Of a stretch of DNA of 53,374 bases, positions 7,160 through 16,140 are shown one piece after another. The DNA comes from Pseudobacter sp. (lineage in GTDB: Bacteria; Bacteroidota; Bacteroidia; Chitinophagales; Chitinophagaceae): contig JAFIGX010000023.1 in assembly GCA_017849455.1 (NCBI GenBank), forward strand, positions 1 through 53,374. The letters are read 5' to 3'. Position numbers and translations under genes: made by a program. Under the pieces are notes generated by a model, which was not told the origin of the DNA, made no database searches, and saw only the letters and a list, made by a program, of their open reading frames with translations. How positions within the stretch are numbered: the first letter of the stretch is position 1; each line of letters opens with the position of its first letter.

Positions 7160-9280
7160 ATGAAAAAGATCCTATTGCTTGCAGTCTCCTCATTCCTATT
7201 AGTAGCCGTATCCTTCCCCTCTGCTGCACAGAAGAAATTATTCAGCTTCGATCAGTTGTTCAAGAATACAGGCGTCAAGGTAAGCAAACCATTGCCCATG
7301 GTACGTGGATGGGCCGATGATGAACATTATCTTGAAATGAGGAAAGACGCCAATGGCAATCAGCAATTGGTTTCGGTCGATGTAAAAACAGGCAGTGTAT
7401 CTCCCTATGCTGCCCCCAATGATAAAGCGACGCCCCCGGTCGGTAAGATCGAAGGGGCCAGGAATATCACACCTTCTCCCGATAACAGGTTCGTGGCTTA
7501 TACGAAGTTCGACAATAATCTTTATGTGCGGGAGATCATGTCGGGCAAAGAGAAGCAGCTTACCCATGACGGCTCTGCTACCATCCTGAATGGTTATGCG
7601 TCCTGGGTATATTATGAAGAGATCCTGGGAAGGGCCAGCAACTACAGGGCTTTCTGGTGGAGCCCCGATAGCAAAGATCTTTGCTTCATGCGTTTCGATG
7701 ATGCAGAAGTTCCCGTATTTCCCATCTATGTGCTCGATGGGCAGCACGGTTACCTGGAGAATGAGCGCTTTCCGAAAGCGGGCGACAAGAACCCTGCCGT
7801 GAAGATCGGCATTGCGGCCGTGGAATCGGCCAATATCGTGTGGGCCGATTTCAATGCGGCCGATGATCAGTATTTCGGCGCTCCTCTCTGGACGCCTGCC
7901 GGTCAGCTCTGGGTACAATGGATGAACCGTGGACAAAACAATCTCAAAGTATACAAGATCGATCTGAACAATGGCAGCAGGAGCGAGATCTACGATGAAA
8001 AGCAACCCACCTGGATCGATCTCGATGAAACGGCTCGTATCAGCTTTCTCGCTTCCGGCAAGGGTTTCCTGCTGAAGAGCGATAAGGACGGATGGGAGAA
8101 TCTCTACCTGTACGATATGAGCGGCAAGCTCATCAACCAGGTCACCTCCGGCAACTTCTGGGGCACCGACCTCCTGAAGACCGACGAACAGAATAATGTG
8201 ATCTACTTCAGGGCACGCAAGGAAAATTCAGCCCGATTCGACTTTTACAAGACCGGTCTGAATGGCAAGGGCCTCACACGCCTCAGCTTCGGCGAGTATT
8301 CCCATGATATGATCGATCTCTCCCCTTCCGGGAAGTATTTCATCACTACCTATTCCAATCTCTCCACGCCGCCTGCCATGGCCCTGGTCGATGGAAAAGG
8401 AAAAATGTTGCGCATACTGGGCGACAGCAAGGGAGAGGAATTCGATCAGTATGCCCTCCCCAAAACAGAATTGGTGCGTGTGAAATCGGGTGATGGACTG
8501 TTCGATCTGCCTGTGACCATCACGTATCCCATCAATTTTGATCCCGCCAGAAAATATCCCGTACTGGTGAGTATTTATGGCGGACCAAATGCAGGCACCA
8601 TATATGATCGCTGGCGCCCTGCCGTTAGTGCGGCACAATGGTGGGCGCAGGAAGGACTTGTGCAGGTTGTCTTCGACAACCGTAGCAGCGGCCACTTCGG
8701 AAAGAATGGGCTGAATTATATTTACCGGCAATTAGGGAAATGGGAGATCGAAGATTATATCACCTGCGCCAAATGGCTTCGCACGCAGGGATGGGTAGAT
8801 CCTGCAAAGATCGCTATCACCGGCGGCAGCTTCGGCGGTTATATGACCTGTATGGCGCTCACTTACGGATCTGACGTATTCACACATGGCATTTCCAATG
8901 CGGCGGTCACCGACTGGCAGTTCTATGATACACATTATACCGAGCGCTATATGGGCACTCCGAAAGACAATGCGGAAGGATATAAGAAAACATCCGTGAT
9001 GACCTATGCAGATCGCTATAAAGGTCTGCTGCGTATTGTGCATGGCACATCGGACGACAATGTACATCTGCAGAACAGCCTGACCCTTATCAATAAACTG
9101 GAAGACCTCGGCAAACATTTTGAATGTATGGTCTATCCCGGCGAGCGTCATTCCATTGGCGCCAATAATAACCTGAAAAGAATTCATAACAGGGATGAGG
9201 CTGCCATCTTCTATTACCGCCAACTGCTGAAAAAGCCCGTTCCATCCGGATTTGGAGGAGATGCGCTTAAAGGGTTCTGA
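7160..9280 (+). CDS. Dipeptidyl peptidase IV-type serine peptidase (family S9B)
   Basis: A 706-residue secreted prolyl dipeptidase. The N-terminus is a signal peptide (MKKILLLAVSSFLLVAVSF, then SAAQ). Residues ~30-450 form the beta-propeller, carrying the WVYYEEILGR segment whose paired glutamates anchor the substrate amino end. The C-terminal alpha/beta hydrolase domain has the nucleophile motif GGSFGGYMT near residue 555, the aspartate in HGTSDDNVH near 635 and the histidine in YPGERHS near 667. It would trim X-Pro dipeptides from peptides in the periplasm. It is transcribed alone. Its stop lies three bases from the stop of the convergent PAP2 gene. Confidence 0.93.
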   Translation: MKKILLLAVSSFLLVAVSFPSAAQKKLFSFDQLFKNTGVKVSKPLPMVRGWADDEHYLEMRKDANGNQQLVSVDVKTGSVSPYAAPNDKATPPVGKIEGARNITPSPDNRFVAYTKFDNNLYVREIMSGKEKQLTHDGSATILNGYASWVYYEEILGRASNYRAFWWSPDSKDLCFMRFDDAEVPVFPIYVLDGQHGYLENERFPKAGDKNPAVKIGIAAVESANIVWADFNAADDQYFGAPLWTPAGQLWVQWMNRGQNNLKVYKIDLNNGSRSEIYDEKQPTWIDLDETARISFLASGKGFLLKSDKDGWENLYLYDMSGKLINQVTSGNFWGTDLLKTDEQNNVIYFRARKENSARFDFYKTGLNGKGLTRLSFGEYSHDMIDLSPSGKYFITTYSNLSTPPAMALVDGKGKMLRILGDSKGEEFDQYALPKTELVRVKSGDGLFDLPVTITYPINFDPARKYPVLVSIYGGPNAGTIYDRWRPAVSAAQWWAQEGLVQVVFDNRSSGHFGKNGLNYIYRQLGKWEIEDYITCAKWLRTQGWVDPAKIAITGGSFGGYMTCMALTYGSDVFTHGISNAAVTDWQFYDTHYTERYMGTPKDNAEGYKKTSVMTYADRYKGLLRIVHGTSDDNVHLQNSLTLINKLEDLGKHFECMVYPGERHSIGANNNLKRIHNRDEAAIFYYRQLLKKPVPSGFGGDALKGF

Positions 9281-9283
9281 CGT

Positions 9284-10648
9284 TTACCATAAGAAGGCCG
9301 TTAGACCGAGGCCATAAGTGAAGTGGGTGAAATTGATCTTCTGAATGCTTGCATTCTGGTAAGTGACGGAGCCATCGTCGTTGATCTTTTCAATTTGGTC
9401 CAGTGCGAACTGGTGCTTCGAATAATAATAGTTCACAAATCCCTTGAAGCCCAGGTTGCGAGAAATACGTTTTTGCAGGCCTACGCCTGTGCCCCATGAG
9501 CAGGTCGATTCGGGCTTATAGCGCAGCACGTCCAGCTCCGGCCGTTTGAATACTTCCTGGTAAGAAGGTTTCAGTTTCATCACTACAAATCCCTGTGCGC
9601 CTACGGCAGAGCCGATGGTGAGTTTGGCCGTAATGAACCAGTTATTACGAAGCGGAATACTGAAATACGGGCCGATCAATAAATTGCGAACGCCCATTGG
9701 CTGCACATAAATGCCGTTGCTGGCGCTGTCGAGGTCGGGATCGGGCATATTGAGTTTATCGGCATTCATGGGGAAACTGGAAAAAGAGAATTCACCGCCG
9801 ATACCAATATTTTTGGTGAAGAACCATGCGCCTTCCACACCCAGGTTGAATCCTTCGCGGGCCGATACATCCTTATCGTCGGCCAGCAGATTATGATGAA
9901 TGATATCTGCATAAGCCAATCTGATCTCCAGGAAACTGGGCTTTGCGTTCACCGGGATGGGGTCATGCGGTTTGTAACGTGGATGCAAGCCATGTTCATC
10001 AAATATTTTATCGGCGATCATGTAGCCAAGCTCGGTGGAAAGTATGCCTATGCCTGCCCCTGCCAGCACATCGGAGATCCAATGGCGGTCATTCAACTGG
10101 CGCCCCAATGCAGTGACCGTGGCTACCGTATATGCCCCCACGCTATACAGTGGGTGGCGGTATTGCCCGTATTCCTTGTGCAGGAAAGTGGCGTTCATGA
10201 AAGCATTGGCAGTATGGCCGGAAGGGAATGAATTGCGCGAGCTGCCGTCAGGACGTTCAACGCGGGTGGTATATTTGACGGTGTTCACCACGGCGGCCAG
10301 AACGCCAGCGGAAAACAGATAGGAAACGGCTGCCCGGCCGGGTGTGCTCCTGCCTTTGATGCCGGCGGCATTCAGGCCGATCACTGCCATTACGGGCAGG
10401 TATTGCGTATAATCATCGAAATGATACTTGAACTCCGGAATGTAACGGTTCCTGAACTCTCTGATCTCATGGCGCGCAGGCCAGGTAAAAATCCCGGCTG
10501 CGATCAACCCGGTAGGGATAGCTCCCACTCTCACCGTTTTCGAATGCCAGAAATTGTGAGGGGTCAAGCTGTCTGAAAGCTGGTATTGTGCCCTCAGGGA
10601 GCAGTTAAGGGAAAGGAGTATAGCAGTCAAAGCGAGCAGCCTGATCAT
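9284..10648 (-). CDS. PAP2-family phosphatase with C-terminal barrel-like extension
   Basis: The 454-residue protein starts with a signal peptide (MIRLLALTAILLSLNCSLRA). The middle carries a complete PAP2 signature: KYTTRVERP (K-x6-RP) near residue 125, FPSGHTA near 141, and the RQLNDRHWISD (R-x5-H-x3-D) block near 188. It should dephosphorylate lipid phosphates such as undecaprenyl diphosphate or phosphatidic acid. About 215 residues follow the PAP2 domain; they alternate polar and aromatic residues and end in phenylalanine-leucine-tryptophan, like outer-membrane beta-barrel strands. Plain PAP2 enzymes are about 200-250 residues, so this is an extended form. Barrel character is inferred from the residue pattern only. 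Confidence 0.85.
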   Translation of the reverse strand: MIRLLALTAILLSLNCSLRAQYQLSDSLTPHNFWHSKTVRVGAIPTGLIAAGIFTWPARHEIREFRNRYIPEFKYHFDDYTQYLPVMAVIGLNAAGIKGRSTPGRAAVSYLFSAGVLAAVVNTVKYTTRVERPDGSSRNSFPSGHTANAFMNATFLHKEYGQYRHPLYSVGAYTVATVTALGRQLNDRHWISDVLAGAGIGILSTELGYMIADKIFDEHGLHPRYKPHDPIPVNAKPSFLEIRLAYADIIHHNLLADDKDVSAREGFNLGVEGAWFFTKNIGIGGEFSFSSFPMNADKLNMPDPDLDSASNGIYVQPMGVRNLLIGPYFSIPLRNNWFITAKLTIGSAVGAQGFVVMKLKPSYQEVFKRPELDVLRYKPESTCSWGTGVGLQKRISRNLGFKGFVNYYYSKHQFALDQIEKINDDGSVTYQNASIQKINFTHFTYGLGLTAFLW

Positions 10649-10674
10649 ATTAGCGAATTATTGCATGTTATAAA

Positions 10675-10709
10675 ACACAAAGACTGGTTACTATTACCAG
10701 TCTTTGTGT
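10675..10709. terminator. Perfect 14-bp stem terminator after the ileS-dksA-like unit
   Basis: Bases 10675-10688 (ACACAAAGACTGGT) and 10696-10709 are exact reverse complements with a seven-base loop. It lies 18 bases downstream of the stop of the leftward DksA-like gene and upstream of the PAP2 gene, separating the two units. A-rich sequence on the left becomes a short U-run on the leftward transcript. Confidence 0.75.
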
Positions 10710-10727
10710 CATATATCAGGAATGATC

Positions 10728-11567
10728 CTATTTGTTCATCATCTGTTTGGCCTCGATGCTAAGCGTAGCGTGTGGTACAGCGCGCAGGCGGGCTTTGTCG
10801 ATCAGCTTCCCGGTAACGCGGCAAATACCATAGGTCTTGTTCTCGATACGCATCAAGGCTTTTTCCAGGTGATCAATATAATTGATCTGCCTGCTTGCCA
10901 TCTGGGCCAGTTGTTCACGTTCCATGCTCATACTTCCATCTTCCATGGTCATATAGCGGTTCTCGTTCTCATCACCACCCATCTCATCTTTCCGGGTGAT
11001 CAGTCCCTGCAAGTAGGTCAATTCTTTCTTAGCCTGCTCAAGCTTTTTGTGAATGAGGTCTTTGAATTCGGCTAATTCGTTATCGCTGTATCTCATGGTA
11101 GGTCCCGTTTGTATATTTTCTGGTTGATCTAATACTGATTTGGTGAAATCGGGTTCGTATTTTCGGATCGTTTTAGTTTTCAACTCCGGGATCACCACTT
11201 TTACCGGTTTCAGAGGGGGTACGGGCTTTTTTTGAGGCGGAGGTGGCAATACCGGTTCGGGCTTTTTCATCTCTACCTTCTTTATTTCAGGTTTGGATTC
11301 CGCTTTTACAGGGGCCGATGCTGTCACTTTCTTCACCTCAGGTTTCTTGGCAACGGGTTTGGGAGCGGCTTTTTGAGGAGCCGGTTTTGCTATTTTTTTA
11401 GACGCCGGTTTCTTGGCGGCGGCGGCAGGTTTAGCTGCCTTCTTTGGAACAGGTTTAGTTGCTTTCTTGACAGCAGCAGGTTTGGCAGCAGGTTTTTTTG
11501 CCGGTGCAGCCTTCCTGGGGGCTGCGGCCTTTTTTGCTGGTTTAGCTGCTTTCTTCTTGGTTGCCAT
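10728..11567 (-). CDS. DksA/TraR-family protein with lysine-alanine-proline-rich N-terminal tail
   Basis: Starting at the ATG at 11567 (four bases after the ileS stop; an upstream TTG frame would overlap ileS) the protein has 279 residues. The first ~115 are built of K, A and P runs like histone H1 C-terminal tails (MATKKKAAKPAKKAAAPRKA and on). Residues ~155-279 form a DksA-like coiled coil and globular tip, ending TYGICRVTGKLIDKARLRAV then PHATLSIEAK. Only one of the four zinc-finger cysteines remains, which is usual for this Bacteroidota branch. DksA proteins enter the RNA polymerase secondary channel; the basic tail suggests nucleic-acid binding. Its tight linkage to ileS suggests joint expression. 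Confidence 0.85.
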   Translation of the reverse strand: MATKKKAAKPAKKAAAPRKAAPAKKPAAKPAAVKKATKPVPKKAAKPAAAAKKPASKKIAKPAPQKAAPKPVAKKPEVKKVTASAPVKAESKPEIKKVEMKKPEPVLPPPPQKKPVPPLKPVKVVIPELKTKTIRKYEPDFTKSVLDQPENIQTGPTMRYSDNELAEFKDLIHKKLEQAKKELTYLQGLITRKDEMGGDENENRYMTMEDGSMSMEREQLAQMASRQINYIDHLEKALMRIENKTYGICRVTGKLIDKARLRAVPHATLSIEAKQMMNK

Positions 11568-11571
11568 ACTC

Positions 11572-14500
11572 TTAGGCTTTTTTAGTGACAAACACTTTTA
11601 ATGGAATATCATTCACCTCAATTTCAGTGCCACCGGGCAATTCGGGTACTAATTCAAGTTTATCTGCCAAAATTTCCGCGCAAATATAAGTATTAAATTG
11701 GGCTATTGATTCCTTTAATTCCTGGTGATCGGTTACCTGTACCAGGATACGATCAGTTAATTCATACCCATTGTCTTTGCGGATCTTTTGGATACGGTTT
11801 ACCAGTTCTCGGGCATTGCCTTCACTGATTAGTTCGGGGGTTACCGTTATATCAAGTGCTACTGTCAGGGAGTCTTTATTGGCCACCATCCAGCCTGGGA
11901 TATCCTCGCTGGTGATGTCTACTTCATTAGCCTGTAATATTAAGGGTTCGTTATCAATTAACAATGAAATAGACCCTTCTTTTTCTAAAAGAGCTATATC
12001 CTCCTGGCTGAATTCACTCAGCGCAGCCGCTACCGGCTTCATTTTGGCGCCTAGTTTTTTCCCAAGAACGATATAGTTCGGCTTGATCTTTTTCTTGATG
12101 AACCCGTTGTCTTCGGTGAGGTATTGCAGTTCCTTCACATTGACCTCACTCCTGATCAGGTCTTCCACTTTGGCGATCTGTTCTTTCATGCCCGGGTTCA
12201 GCACCGGGATCAATACCCGCTGCAACGGCTGGCGCACTTTAATGTTCACTTTCTTCCTGAGCGAGAGTATCAGGGAGGAGATATCCTGGGCCAGTTGCAT
12301 CCTTTCTTCCAGGGAGGCATCGATGACCTTTTCCTTGGCAACGGGGAACAGTACATGGTGTACGGAGCCTTCTTTATGGCGGCCTGTTACCTCATTGAGA
12401 TTGCTGAAAAGCATATCGCTGAAGAACGGTGAGATCGGCGCCATCAGCAGGGCAATGGTCTCCAGGCATTCATACAGGGTCTGGTAAGCACAGATCTTAT
12501 CCTGCTCATAGTCGCCCTTCCAGAAACGGCGGCGGCAGAGGCGGACATACCAGTTGCTCAGGTGCTCGTCCACAAATTCTTCCATGGCCCTTCCTGCCTG
12601 GGTAGGCTCATAGTCGTCCATCGAGGCTTTCACTTTCTTCACCAGTGTATTCAGGGAAGACAATATCCACCTGTCGATCTCCGGCCTTTCTTCTACCGGC
12701 ACATATTGTTCTTTGAAGGTGAAGCCATCTACATTGGCATAGAGGGCGAAGAACTGGTACGTATTATATAATGTACCGAAGAATTTACGCTGTACTTCCC
12801 GGATGCCTTCGAGATCGAATTTCAGGTTATCCCAGGGAGAGGCATTGGTGATGAGGTACCACCTGGTGGCATCGGCCCCGAACTCTTCGATGGTCTTGAA
12901 TGGATCTACCACATTGCCGAGGCGCTTACTCATTTTGTTACCGTTCTTGTCGAGCACGAGACCGTTGGATACGCAGGTCTTGTAAGCCACGGATCCGTAA
13001 AGCAGGGCAGCGATAGCATGTAGGGTATAGAACCATCCCCGGGTCTGGTCAACGCCCTCTGCGATGAAGTCGGCCGGGAAGTTCTGGTCGAAAGGCGCTT
13101 TGAACGGGCGCGGATCGCCTGCTTTCAGTTTTTCGTGATCAAGCCCCCATTGCGCATAAGGCATCGCACCGCTATCGAACCAAACATCGATCAGGTCAGG
13201 TACGCGTTTCATGGGTTTGCCAGACCCGCTCACCAGTACGATCTCGTCCACATAAGGTTTGTGCAAGTCGAGGATGCCTTCATGGAGATAATGTTTGTTC
13301 ACATCGCCTCCGAGTACTTCATTGGCCTTCCTGATCGCTGCATTCAGCTCCTGGATGGAGCCGATACATTTTTCTTCCTGTCCATCTTCAGTTTTCCAGA
13401 TTGGAAGCGGAGTGCCCCAGAACCGGCTGCGACTAAGGTTCCAGTCCACCATATTTTCCAGCCAGTTGCCGAACCTTCCTTCGCCGGTGGATTTCGGTTT
13501 CCAGTTGATCGTATTGTTCAATTCCACCATCTTATCTTTCAGCGAAGTGGTTTTGATGAACCAGGCATCGAGCGGATAATACAGTACAGGTTTATCAGTA
13601 CGCCAGCAATGGGGGTAATTGTGTTCGTATTTTTCTATTTTGAATGCACGGTTCTCCTTTTTCAGCTTCACGCAGATATCTACGTTCACATCTGCATAAT
13701 TGGGGTCGTCTTTGTAATTCTTCACATAACGGTTGCTGAATTCTCCCAGTCCATCCACGAATTTTCCCTGCCTGTCTACCATCACCAGTATCCCGATCCC
13801 ATATTTTTTTCCTACACGGTAGTCATCTGCACCGAATGCAGGAGCGGTATGTACGATACCGGTACCATCTTCAGTGGTCACGAAATCGCCGAGCAGCACG
13901 CGGAACGGATCGCCTCCGGCCTTTTCAGGACTGTTGGCTTCGAAGGGCAATAATTGTTCATACCGGCATTCTTCCATCTGTGATCCCTTGAAAGTGGTGA
14001 TGATGCTCCAGGGCAGCACTTTATCGCCTTCCTTGTATTCATCGAAGCTGATATTCTCTGCTTCAGGTTTGAAGTATTTCAACAGCAGCACTTTGGCCAT
14101 CACCACATTGATGGGAAGATGAGTATACGGATTGAATGTCTTCACCAGTGCATACTCGATATTACCCCCAACCGTAAGGCCGAGATTGGAAGGGAGGGTC
14201 CAGGGAGTAGTGGTCCAGGCCAGGAAGAAAACATCGCTGCTGAGCGAATTGGCTTCGGAAGCGGCTTTGAACAGGAATTCGGAGCGCTGGTCGCGCACTG
14301 CCCTGAACATGGCCACTGCCGAGGTGTCTTTTACCATTTTATAAGTGCCCGGCTGGTTGAGTTCATGTGAACTGAGCCCTGTGCCTGCTGCGGGGGAATA
14401 GGGCTGGATGCTCACGCTCTCATATAACAATCCTTTTTTATAGAAATCCTGGAGGATCCACCAGAGGGTTTCGATGTAGTTGTTGTCGAATGTGATATAG

Positions 14501-14946
14501 GGGTCTTGCAGATCGACCCAGTATCCCATCTTACGGGTAATATCGTCCCATTTGTCTTTGTAGCGCATGACAGCTTCCCGGCATTTCTGGTTGTATTCTT
14601 CCACCGTTATCTTCTTCCCGATATCTTCCTTGGTGATCCCCAGTTCTTTCTCTACGCCCAGTTCGATGGGCAGGCCGTGGGTATCCCATCCTGCCTTGCG
14701 TTTTACCTGGAATCCCTGCATGGTCTTGTAACGGCAGACCAGGTCTTTCAGGGTACGACTGATCACGTGGTGAATGCCAGGCAGGCCATTCGCACTGGGA
14801 GGCCCTTCATAAAATACGAAAGGGGTAGACCCTTCACGGAGTGAAACACTTTTCTCAAATGCCTGGTATTCATTCCATTTGCCCAGGATTTCCTGCTCGA
14901 TGGCAGGCAGGTTCAGTTTCGAAAATTCTCTGTATTTAGCTGACAT
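11572..14946 (-). CDS. ileS: Isoleucyl-tRNA synthetase
   Basis: Class I aminoacyl-tRNA synthetase charging tRNA-Ile. From the ATG at 14946 (MSAKYREFSKLNLPAIEQEI) it has 1124 residues; the frame extends 28 codons upstream but that stretch is not family-like. The HIGH-type motif (GIHHVI) is near residue 57 and the KMSKR loop near 671. The editing domain lies between, and the anticodon-binding domain follows. The WFDSGAMPYAQW block resembles the eukaryote-like (type 2) branch, which lacks the C-terminal zinc finger of the E. coli enzyme; no such finger is visible here. It heads a unit with the DksA-like gene. Confidence 0.95.
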   Translation of the reverse strand: MSAKYREFSKLNLPAIEQEILGKWNEYQAFEKSVSLREGSTPFVFYEGPPSANGLPGIHHVISRTLKDLVCRYKTMQGFQVKRKAGWDTHGLPIELGVEKELGITKEDIGKKITVEEYNQKCREAVMRYKDKWDDITRKMGYWVDLQDPYITFDNNYIETLWWILQDFYKKGLLYESVSIQPYSPAAGTGLSSHELNQPGTYKMVKDTSAVAMFRAVRDQRSEFLFKAASEANSLSSDVFFLAWTTTPWTLPSNLGLTVGGNIEYALVKTFNPYTHLPINVVMAKVLLLKYFKPEAENISFDEYKEGDKVLPWSIITTFKGSQMEECRYEQLLPFEANSPEKAGGDPFRVLLGDFVTTEDGTGIVHTAPAFGADDYRVGKKYGIGILVMVDRQGKFVDGLGEFSNRYVKNYKDDPNYADVNVDICVKLKKENRAFKIEKYEHNYPHCWRTDKPVLYYPLDAWFIKTTSLKDKMVELNNTINWKPKSTGEGRFGNWLENMVDWNLSRSRFWGTPLPIWKTEDGQEEKCIGSIQELNAAIRKANEVLGGDVNKHYLHEGILDLHKPYVDEIVLVSGSGKPMKRVPDLIDVWFDSGAMPYAQWGLDHEKLKAGDPRPFKAPFDQNFPADFIAEGVDQTRGWFYTLHAIAALLYGSVAYKTCVSNGLVLDKNGNKMSKRLGNVVDPFKTIEEFGADATRWYLITNASPWDNLKFDLEGIREVQRKFFGTLYNTYQFFALYANVDGFTFKEQYVPVEERPEIDRWILSSLNTLVKKVKASMDDYEPTQAGRAMEEFVDEHLSNWYVRLCRRRFWKGDYEQDKICAYQTLYECLETIALLMAPISPFFSDMLFSNLNEVTGRHKEGSVHHVLFPVAKEKVIDASLEERMQLAQDISSLILSLRKKVNIKVRQPLQRVLIPVLNPGMKEQIAKVEDLIRSEVNVKELQYLTEDNGFIKKKIKPNYIVLGKKLGAKMKPVAAALSEFSQEDIALLEKEGSISLLIDNEPLILQANEVDITSEDIPGWMVANKDSLTVALDITVTPELISEGNARELVNRIQKIRKDNGYELTDRILVQVTDHQELKESIAQFNTYICAEILADKLELVPELPGGTEIEVNDIPLKVFVTKKA

Positions 14947-15231
14947 ATAATGATCAGGGTGGTTGCCCGCCTGCCATGCCTTTCCGGGAGGGCAGGAAAT
15001 GGGAAAAATCCGTTGTTTAAAAGTGTGCAAAGGTACTGAAATTTCAGGGCATTTGAGGCCGGTCCTTTTGGCGTTCGAGGAACCGGTTGGACCGGAATAG
15101 TTGCGGATTGAAACTATTTTATGGAAAGATAATCAGTGTCTTGTCTTATATCGATCAACGACCATACATCATTTGCGGTTCTGCATTGAAGTTATCCAGC
15201 TGTTATTGTCGATAAAAATCGACCTAAAAAG

Positions 15232-15330
15232 ATGAATTTATGGGTTGTTAAATCCGAAAATAAAAGTATTTTCGTAAATGTTAATGCAGCCCGATACCCG
15301 CAACAGGGCAAATTGCAAATAAAGCAATAG
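15232..15330 (+). CDS. Possible 32-codon ORF, unknown
   Basis: ATG at 15232 follows an A-rich stretch (CTAAAAAG) of the kind that helps initiation in Bacteroidota and runs to TAG at 15328-15330. The peptide begins MNLWVVKSENKSIF and has ordinary amino-acid composition. No homologue is recognised, and a chance frame of this length is quite possible. Confidence 0.15.
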   Translation: MNLWVVKSENKSIFVNVNAARYPQQGKLQIKQ

Positions 15331-15805
15331 TTATCATTAGGTTATAGCTCTCTCCAGGCAACGCGTGCAGCGTGAACGTAGCAAATCACCGGACCAACAG
15401 CCTATAACGGCCCCCAGTAAGCTAAGTTCGTTCAATTACGATCGTGGCATACAGTTAGTAGCGCAGTTCATTCAAGAAAGAGATCGTCACGAAATTGATC
15501 ATGATCATGCCGGAATGAATTTCCCATGATGTGCGTACACGGTAAATTCCTGATCCAGCAAGGGTTCTATTGAATCCATCTATGTTAAAACAGGATTAAA
15601 ACATTTAACAGTTCTTTCAAATCTGCCAAGTTTTTCCACATTTTGGGGCTTTGGCATAATTTGTGAAACTATTTTAAGCGTTATTGGAAGTAAAAAGAAG
15701 TTTCGGTATTGTGCAGAATGGTGTGGTTATTGCTACTAATAAAGTGTGGCATATATCCTAAGGACTTTTACCTCATTCAATTAAGATATTTGAACTAATT
15801 TTATA

Positions 15806-15853
15806 ATGCATTACATGAAAAACCTTTTCTACGGTTTAGGGTTTAGGGGTTAA
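15806..15853 (+). CDS. Tiny ORF directly before tandem hairpins
   Basis: A 15-codon frame (MHYMKNLFYGLGFRG; 12 codons from the second ATG at 15815) stops with TAA at 15851-15853, at the foot of the first hairpin. The stretch is G-rich (two GGGTTTA-like units followed by GGGG tracts). The compact order of start, stop and terminator looks like a leader peptide or a very small gene. There is no downstream rightward gene for it to regulate. Confidence 0.25.
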   Translation: MHYMKNLFYGLGFRG

Positions 15854-15905
15854 AAAGGGGAGTATTCCTACTCCCCTTTCCTTTTAAAAATAAGGAAAGG
15901 TTTTT
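15854..15905 (+). terminator. Two overlapping, mutually exclusive hairpins
   Basis: Hairpin 1 pairs 15854-15864 (AAAGGGGAGTA) with 15869-15879 around a TTCC loop. Hairpin 2 pairs 15875-15883 (CCTTTCCTT) with 15892-15900 and is followed by TTTTTC. They share bases 15875-15879, so only one can form fully at a time. Hairpin 2 has the classical rho-independent form for rightward transcription. The layout resembles an attenuator or a reinforced terminator. Confidence 0.7.
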
Positions 15906-16077
15906 CTTCCATCTCTTTAGCACATAAAATCTAAGATCCTTTCGTATCCCGTTTTTAATCTCTATAAAAGGCCTGTAGAAAAACCCCAGGCAATGATCAA
16001 GATCCAATTTCCCGGTAGAAAGACCATAAGCCGGCAGATGCCTTTGCGAAAACTGAAAACATCCTCCCTATAATAAG

Positions 16078-16101
16078 CCTCCTAGCCCGGGAGGTTTTTT
16101 T
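16078..16101 (+). terminator. Short hairpin followed by seven T residues
   Basis: CCTCC (16078-16082) pairs with GGAGG (16090-16094), followed by TTTTTTT. It would end rightward transcription entering from the gene-free region. On the other strand it lies about 40 bases beyond the hemJ stop and may also help stop the hemH-hemJ transcript. Confidence 0.45.
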
Positions 16102-16140
16102 ATGCCCGGGTATAATTGTAGAGATCATTCCTCATTTTTC

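Larger units (their letters stand above)
14947..16140. other. 1.2-kb region with no recognised gene
   Basis: Apart from the 5' flank of ileS, this stretch carries no frame of 60 codons or more. It holds a 32-codon frame at 15232, a partial GTTATAG/CTATAAC pairing around 15350-15410, a small palindrome (GATCATGATC) near 15498, a tiny ORF with two overlapping hairpins at 15806-15900, and a short terminator-like hairpin with seven T residues at 16078-16101. The latter two point to at least one rightward short transcript. No known RNA family was recognised. Confidence 0.6.

Noticed and set aside
7238..8005. 255-codon minus-strand frame inside the DPP-IV gene
   Set aside because: Shadow of the peptidase beta-propeller region; no start context or family features.
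14947..15030. 28-codon N-terminal extension of ileS
   Set aside because: The residues do not look like the family, and the ATG at 14946 begins a typical IleS N-terminus.
15960..16060. Minus-strand 21-codon hydrophobic peptide (MVFLPGNWILIIAWGFSTGL)
   Set aside because: It has no initiation context and is probably chance.
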